Shown: piece after piece, positions 60,301-64,000 of the stretch
Layout of the letters: each line of letters opens with the position of its first letter
Numbering within the stretch: the first letter of the stretch is position 1
Assembly (NCBI GenBank): GCA_002840715.1
Contig: PHBW01000009.1
Coordinates: 44,472 to 108,471 of the forward strand
DNA: 64,000 nucleotides
DNA from: Chloroflexi bacterium HGW-Chloroflexi-4
Lineage (GTDB): Bacteria; Chloroflexota; Anaerolineae; Anaerolineales; Anaerolineaceae
Reading direction: 5' to 3'
The notes under the pieces: generated by a model
Told to the model about the DNA's origin: nothing
The model's database searches: none
The model's input: the letters and a program-made list of their open reading frames with translations, nothing else
Program-made: the position numbers and the translations under genes

Positions 60301-60317
60301 GTATAGCAGGGTGGGTT
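60301..60317 (+). repeat. Direct repeat flanking the nucleotidyltransferase gene (downstream copy)
   Basis: GTATAGCAGGGTGGGTT matches 16 of 17 bases of GTATAGTAGGGTGGGTT at 61238-61254. The two copies lie in the same orientation on either side of the nucleotidyltransferase gene. This copy continues into a hairpin (GGCGCA...TGCGCC) and an outer stem GGTGGGTT/AACCCACC. Confidence 0.7.
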
Positions 60318-60385
60318 TGGCGCAGTTTTTGCGCCCCTGAGGCCGTGGTTTTTCGGCTGAATGGGGTCGTTGAACCCACCAAAAA

Positions 60386-61228
60386 TCATTTACTCAAATC
60401 TACCATCGACACAACATCACGCATGAATGCCAAACTCTCATCCAACACGGATTGCTCTGCCCGCTGTTTGATTTTGACCATAAAGCGCACCCCTTCGCGT
60501 TCGATCAGGGCATCGTCAATCACCTTGTGCCACCGTGCATCCACCACCCCTTTTGCCCATCCCGCCGCGGCCTTTTTGGAAGCCACGCTTCCTGTTTGCA
60601 GGGTTTGAAGCATGCGGCAGAAGGTCAGCACGGCATGCGGTTGCCCAAAGCGCGAATTGGAGTAGCAGCGCGGCTGATCAAGGCTCTCTTCAAATTCTTT
60701 CATTCTTTCAAGCATTGCGTTTTTCATTTCAGAGCGCAATGCTTCATCCGGCACAAGATTCACAAATTCAACAGGTTTGGGTCCGATCAACGTCACACCG
60801 CGTTCCCGCAGGATCCAGCGCACGTGCCACTGGTTGTCATGCACAGATTTTTCAATGTCCGTCCATCCGTTGTCAAAATAATACAATTCCTTTTTGCCCA
60901 CAACTGACGCATCATTCAGATCGTCGAGGGTGATAAACGAACCCTCAAGATGGTGCGCAGGGTAGCAATCCATTGCATAGATTTTTTCCTGGATCGCTTG
61001 CAGCCGTTTGGATACCGATTCGGTGATTTCAGTTCTGGTCACCACCAAAAAATCCACATCGCTGTCAGCATCGAAATCACCGACGGCCAGAGAACCAAGC
61101 ATGTAAATGCCAATCAGGTTGTCAGCCAGTTCTGCTGAAAGCTCGGTGGTAAAGACATCCAGCACGCCGTGAAGTTCGGGGTAGGGCTGGTATGGGATTC
61201 GTGAATCGTCAATGAATTTCATAGTCAT
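60386..61228 (-). CDS. Nucleotidyltransferase with DUF4111-like C-terminus
   Basis: A 280-residue protein with the nucleotidyltransferase metal motif IGIYMLGSLAVGDFDADSDVDFLVV (quoted in part; GS and DVD ligands). The C-terminal helical half resembles the DUF4111 part of aminoglycoside adenylyltransferases. The substrate cannot be told from sequence: resistance-type adenylylation is possible but unproven. A remnant of a second copy lies downstream, and direct repeats flank the gene. Confidence 0.82.
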   Translation of the reverse strand: MTMKFIDDSRIPYQPYPELHGVLDVFTTELSAELADNLIGIYMLGSLAVGDFDADSDVDFLVVTRTEITESVSKRLQAIQEKIYAMDCYPAHHLEGSFITLDDLNDASVVGKKELYYFDNGWTDIEKSVHDNQWHVRWILRERGVTLIGPKPVEFVNLVPDEALRSEMKNAMLERMKEFEESLDQPRCYSNSRFGQPHAVLTFCRMLQTLQTGSVASKKAAAGWAKGVVDARWHKVIDDALIEREGVRFMVKIKQRAEQSVLDESLAFMRDVVSMVDLSK

Positions 61229-61237
61229 CCGCTTTCA

Positions 61238-61254
61238 GTATAGTAGGGTGGGTT
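61238..61254 (+). repeat. Direct repeat flanking the nucleotidyltransferase gene (upstream copy)
   Basis: GTATAGTAGGGTGGGTT, the partner of 60301-60317. It begins within 10 bases of the nucleotidyltransferase start on the plus-strand map. Confidence 0.7.
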
Positions 61255-61300
61255 CGCCCATAGTTATATTGGAGACGCACCACTACTAAATTATTCCCTG

Positions 61301-63304
61301 TTATTTAAACCACTTTTCCTTGATCTCATCCGGAGTCATCAACATATCGACAACATGATCACCTTTTTCAAATTGAATTTTCTCCAATTCCTCAAGAATA
61401 TTGTCATTAGTAATGACTGGAAAATCCACTAGAAATGCATTGCCAAACTCGCCACCAAGCGAGGAGCCATCAATCGTTTCGCCGTTGATCATAAAAAAAG
61501 CGGTGTAAACAGCGTCGTATGCAATTCCTGGTGGATTGCTTATGCTAATACATTCGAAATCGGGATAATCTACAAGCCTATCCTTCCATATATAGAATCC
61601 GTCCTTAAATGCTCCACATTTGAGCATCGGATACTTATTAGGATCGCTAATGTTGTTCACGATGCCAAAGATTGCGTTAGTGTAACCATCATTGGTCCAA
61701 ACGGCATTGAGAGCAGGATAATCCATTATCAGGTCATTAAAAATATTTTCGTCTTCTTTGAAATTATATTGTTCAGTATCTGTTGTGACCACTTTTATCT
61801 TGGGGTATTCTTTTTCTAGAATAGCCTTGATGTTTTTGGCGTCCATCTGGCTTGGGCTGAAATCAAAATATGCAAATTCACCTGCACCACCGCTCTCTCT
61901 AAATAGCTCATCAAGAGTTACCCTTAACATGTCGCCTTGATCTGCCATGATTGTATATGCACCGTCTATATCAATTTCGGTATCCAACACAAAAACGGGA
62001 ATGCCTATTGCCGTGGCTTCGCTTATGACTGAACCATCGTTTTTGATATCTTCTGGGCTGGAGTTCAACACAACTGCGCTGACCTTTTTGGTGACTAATT
62101 CAGATATCCCGCCATACTCGCATTGAATGCCTAATTCTTCACAGGCTTTCTGAAAATTAGCCTTGCGCTGCCATTGGTCTGGATCGTTCCCGGCATAACC
62201 AATACTGAGAATAGGTGTCTCGGTAAGTTGAGCAGATGGCTCAGTCTGGTGAACATTCCCTCCCAAAGCTTCTGTATCGACAACCCAACCTCCGCCACAA
62301 TTGACCGGTGCATCAGGGCTGCGATCGTTGGCTGGATGGTTGCTGACATTAATTGACCCGATCCCCATATCCAAGGTGTCGGGCAAGTCACCGCCAATTA
62401 CAAAAATGTCATCATTGCCCGAGAGGAGATTGGTTTCCATAAGTTCAATCCTCTTTCCCGTGGTGGTCCAAATTGCAAAGTAATTGACTATCTCGCCCTT
62501 TCCGCCGGCATTGATGATATTGGTGCCGTCAATGTTGACGATGCAATTCTGGCAGATTTCTTCTTGTCCATCCCAACTCCACGAAGTAAAGAGACGTCCG
62601 TCCGGGGTCCACTCCACATGAAAAGAGCGGTTATTGTTACCAACTTGGATAATATTGCTGCCATCCGCATCCATTACATAAGCATTTTGTCCCCATTGGT
62701 TGCCAAATAGCCAGGCGATTTTTGTACCGTCTGGTGACCAGCTTGGTGTTGTATCGTCGTTGTCGCTTTCGGTTAATCTGATTGAGTCTTCACTTCCATC
62801 GGCTTTGATGACATAAATATCGCCTTTGTCTGAGTAAGTGATCATTTTCCCGTCATGCGACCAATCGGGGCTTTCGCAGTCATCTTCATGCGTCAATTGG
62901 CGCACATTGCTGCCGTCTGAGTTCATCACATAAATGAACTTGCCTGGCTCATCACCATTTTCTCGGGTTGAAACAAATGCGATCTGATTTCCATCCGGCG
63001 AAAAAGTAGGGTTGAAATCCATACCTGGGTTGTTGGTGAGATTAACGGCACCACTGCCATCATACTTGGTCCTATAGACTTCCCAATTTCCATCCCTGTC
63101 TGTTTCAAATGCAATCATGCAGGGGATTGGCTCCGGCGTCGGAGTAATCGTGGGTGTTAATGTTGCCGTTTCTTCGGTCTCTGTGACCACTGTTTCAATT
63201 TCAGGCATAACCGGTGACTCTGTTGCCACCGTTGTCGAACAGCTTGTGAGGATTAATGAACAAATCACCAGGGCACAATTAACAAACAATCCATTTTTTT
63301 TCAC
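61301..63304 (-). CDS. Fusion lipoprotein: TolB-like propeller plus sugar-binding domain
   Basis: A 667-residue lipoprotein (lipobox LTSC, Cys22) with a Thr/Pro linker. Residues about 60-340 are a beta-propeller of PD40/TolB-type repeats (FSPDGNQIAFVST, WSHDGKMITYSD, WSPDGTKIAWL, DGSN motifs). Residues about 365-640 resemble a type 1 periplasmic binding protein of the RbsB/LacI class (ILSIGYAGNDPDQWQRKANF, VVLNSSPEDIKNDGSVISEA, AVWTNDGYTNAIFGIVNN). The mature protein would be held at the outside of the membrane. No transporter permease is adjacent, so it may be a sensor or scaffold. The combination is unusual. Confidence 0.8.
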   Translation of the reverse strand: MKKNGLFVNCALVICSLILTSCSTTVATESPVMPEIETVVTETEETATLTPTITPTPEPIPCMIAFETDRDGNWEVYRTKYDGSGAVNLTNNPGMDFNPTFSPDGNQIAFVSTRENGDEPGKFIYVMNSDGSNVRQLTHEDDCESPDWSHDGKMITYSDKGDIYVIKADGSEDSIRLTESDNDDTTPSWSPDGTKIAWLFGNQWGQNAYVMDADGSNIIQVGNNNRSFHVEWTPDGRLFTSWSWDGQEEICQNCIVNIDGTNIINAGGKGEIVNYFAIWTTTGKRIELMETNLLSGNDDIFVIGGDLPDTLDMGIGSINVSNHPANDRSPDAPVNCGGGWVVDTEALGGNVHQTEPSAQLTETPILSIGYAGNDPDQWQRKANFQKACEELGIQCEYGGISELVTKKVSAVVLNSSPEDIKNDGSVISEATAIGIPVFVLDTEIDIDGAYTIMADQGDMLRVTLDELFRESGGAGEFAYFDFSPSQMDAKNIKAILEKEYPKIKVVTTDTEQYNFKEDENIFNDLIMDYPALNAVWTNDGYTNAIFGIVNNISDPNKYPMLKCGAFKDGFYIWKDRLVDYPDFECISISNPPGIAYDAVYTAFFMINGETIDGSSLGGEFGNAFLVDFPVITNDNILEELEKIQFEKGDHVVDMLMTPDEIKEKWFK

Positions 63305-63433
63305 GAATACCCTCCCGGAAAATAAATTGAAGCTGGATGGAATTAATGTGAAGAAAACTTATCTTTAATGGACCTTAATACCTTTTCCACCTGTTTTGAT
63401 TAGCTAATTATAGAGCAATTTTCGAAATACCCC

Positions 63434-63462
63434 TTGACAAATTAGAATATTAGTTCTAATAA
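63434..63462 (+). promoter_or_regulatory. Promoter-like pair with overlapping palindrome
   Basis: TTGACA (63434-63439) and TAATAA (63457-63462) are 17 bases apart. ATTAGAA (63441-63447) and TTCTAAT (63454-63460) form an inverted repeat inside the spacer, as expected for a repressor site. No coding gene begins within 490 bases downstream. Confidence 0.55.
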
Positions 63463-63618
63463 TTAAGGGCTTATTGGTCTTGTCCTTTTACAACTGAATA
63501 CGCCTCAGCACAGTGCAAAGCCACTCAAATAACTGCGATTCGTTTCGACAAAACGAATATTTCTTTACATGAAAAGTCTCCTTTTTGATCTCAAAAAATT
63601 CGTTTTCTTTGCGCGAAA

Positions 63619-63637
63619 TTCCCTGGCACTTGCAGCC
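63619..63637 (+). repeat. Dispersed 19-base repeat, copy 2
   Basis: TTCCCTGGCACTTGCAGCC, identical to 44920-44938, followed by TGGGCAAGTGTGCGC, close to the sequence after copy 1. Confidence 0.7.
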
Positions 63638-63815
63638 TGGGCAAGTGTGCGCACCTCAAGACCCTTGTTCTTTGAGGGCAAGCGAAGCGAGTGGGGTTTC
63701 TGAAACAAAAACGAATAATCGCTTGTTTTTTTGATCTGCTATATGTCTTTATCAGCCCATTTTCGGATTCGTGCATTAAAACAAAAAACAAATACTCCCA
63801 ATCTTGCTAGGCTGA

Positions 63816-63875
63816 GCGCCTAATTACTAATCACTGGTTTTTCACCTAAGCGCCGAATTACTAATTACTGCTTTT
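63816..63875 (+). repeat. Imperfect tandem direct repeat, 34-base period
   Basis: GCGCCTAATTACTAATCACT (start of copy 1, 63816) and GCGCCGAATTACTAATTACT (start of copy 2, 63850) are two copies with few changes. They lie just upstream of the terminal promoter and could be a regulator-binding array. Confidence 0.6.
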
Positions 63876-63889
63876 CCCTGCTCTCCTAC

Positions 63890-63918
63890 TTGACACCCGT
63901 CCGTCCCTTTGATACACT
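63890..63918 (+). promoter_or_regulatory. Strong sigma-70 promoter of the terminal gene
   Basis: TTGACA (63890-63895) and TACACT (63913-63918) separated by exactly 17 bases, 36 bases before the next ATG, with a GGAGG ribosome site between. Almost ideal. Confidence 0.85.
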
Positions 63919-63954
63919 CAACTTATCTTACTAAACGGAAGGAGGCACAACAAT

Positions 63955-64000
63955 ATGGAAAAAGTCATCTCAACCTCAAAAAGTGTATTGTTGCGCGCCT
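63955..64000 (+). CDS. Start of a gene cut by the right edge
   Basis: An ATG at 63955 with AAGGAGG seven bases upstream and a consensus promoter opens a frame reading MEKVISTSKSVLLRA to the window edge. Too short to identify. Confidence 0.7.
   Translation, partial: MEKVISTSKSVLLRA

Larger units (their letters stand above)
63305..63954. other. Intergenic region with repeats and promoters
   Basis: This 650-base stretch has no convincing gene. It holds a TTGACA-N17-TAATAA promoter-like pair at 63434-63462 overlapping a palindrome, the second copy of the 19-base dispersed repeat at 63619-63637, a GCGAAGCGAG element near 63680, a direct repeat pair at 63816 and 63850, and a strong promoter at 63890-63918. 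Confidence 0.7.

Noticed and set aside
63591..63791. 66-codon minus-strand frame
   Set aside because: It lies over the dispersed repeat and has no motif or ribosome site.

Overview
The window looks like a chromosomal segment of a Chloroflexota bacterium, most likely Anaerolineae-like. This is an inference from gene content: many Thr/Pro-linker lipoproteins, beta-propeller lipoproteins, an MGDG-synthase-like glycosyltransferase, a methionyl-tRNA synthetase with a KISGS loop, and moderate GC with intergenic palindromic repeats. No rRNA, tRNA, phage, transposase or CRISPR array was recognised.

Region 1 (1-10.5 kb, minus strand) is a sugar-utilisation locus. In transcription order it holds a LacI-type regulator, beta-phosphoglucomutase, a carbohydrate ABC importer (lipoprotein binding protein and two permeases, no ATPase), a GH65 disaccharide phosphorylase, and a GH36 alpha-galactosidase cut by the left edge. 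Two near-identical palindromic operators were found: one between the lacI promoter and its start codon, the other inside the last codons of the phosphoglucomutase gene. The logic is uptake, phosphorolysis to beta-glucose-1-phosphate, and isomerisation to glucose-6-phosphate.

Region 2 (11-21.7 kb) is the most unusual part: a single 2761-residue megasynthase (KS-ACP-AT-KS-ACP-ACP-KR-DH), an Sfp-type phosphopantetheinyl transferase, and a convergent PfaD-type enoyl reductase. It resembles a compressed polyunsaturated-fatty-acid or secondary-lipid synthase. All three ACP domains carry Thr where the phosphopantetheine-bearing Ser is expected.

Region 3 (22-45.8 kb) is mostly housekeeping and signalling: a PAS-GGDEF diguanylate cyclase, an M28 peptidase, pseudouridine catabolism (psuK-psuG), a two-part methyltransferase, a membrane sulfatase-like protein, a YcaQ-type DNA glycosylase, a lipid kinase, two tandem EAL-HDOD proteins, a glycosidase-like protein lacking its catalytic glutamates, a WD40 lipoprotein, an ABC-F ATPase, an MFS exporter, and NAD synthetase split into amidase and ligase genes. 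A NifU-like and an OsmC-like protein follow.

Region 4 (45.9-49.3 kb, minus) is a vitamin B12 importer (BtuF-BtuC-BtuD) behind a cobalamin riboswitch, followed by a MoaD-like sulfur carrier and an intrinsic terminator. Region 5 (49.5-54 kb) has pncC, a processive-type glycosyltransferase, a nucleosidase-like protein and metG.

Region 6 (54-64 kb) is accessory: lipoproteins, a flavin reductase, an HD hydrolase, a TetR regulator facing membrane proteins, a GlcG-like protein, a nucleotidyltransferase flanked by direct repeats with a remnant of a second copy nearby, a TolB-propeller/sugar-binding fusion lipoprotein, and the start of a further gene behind a consensus promoter at the right edge.
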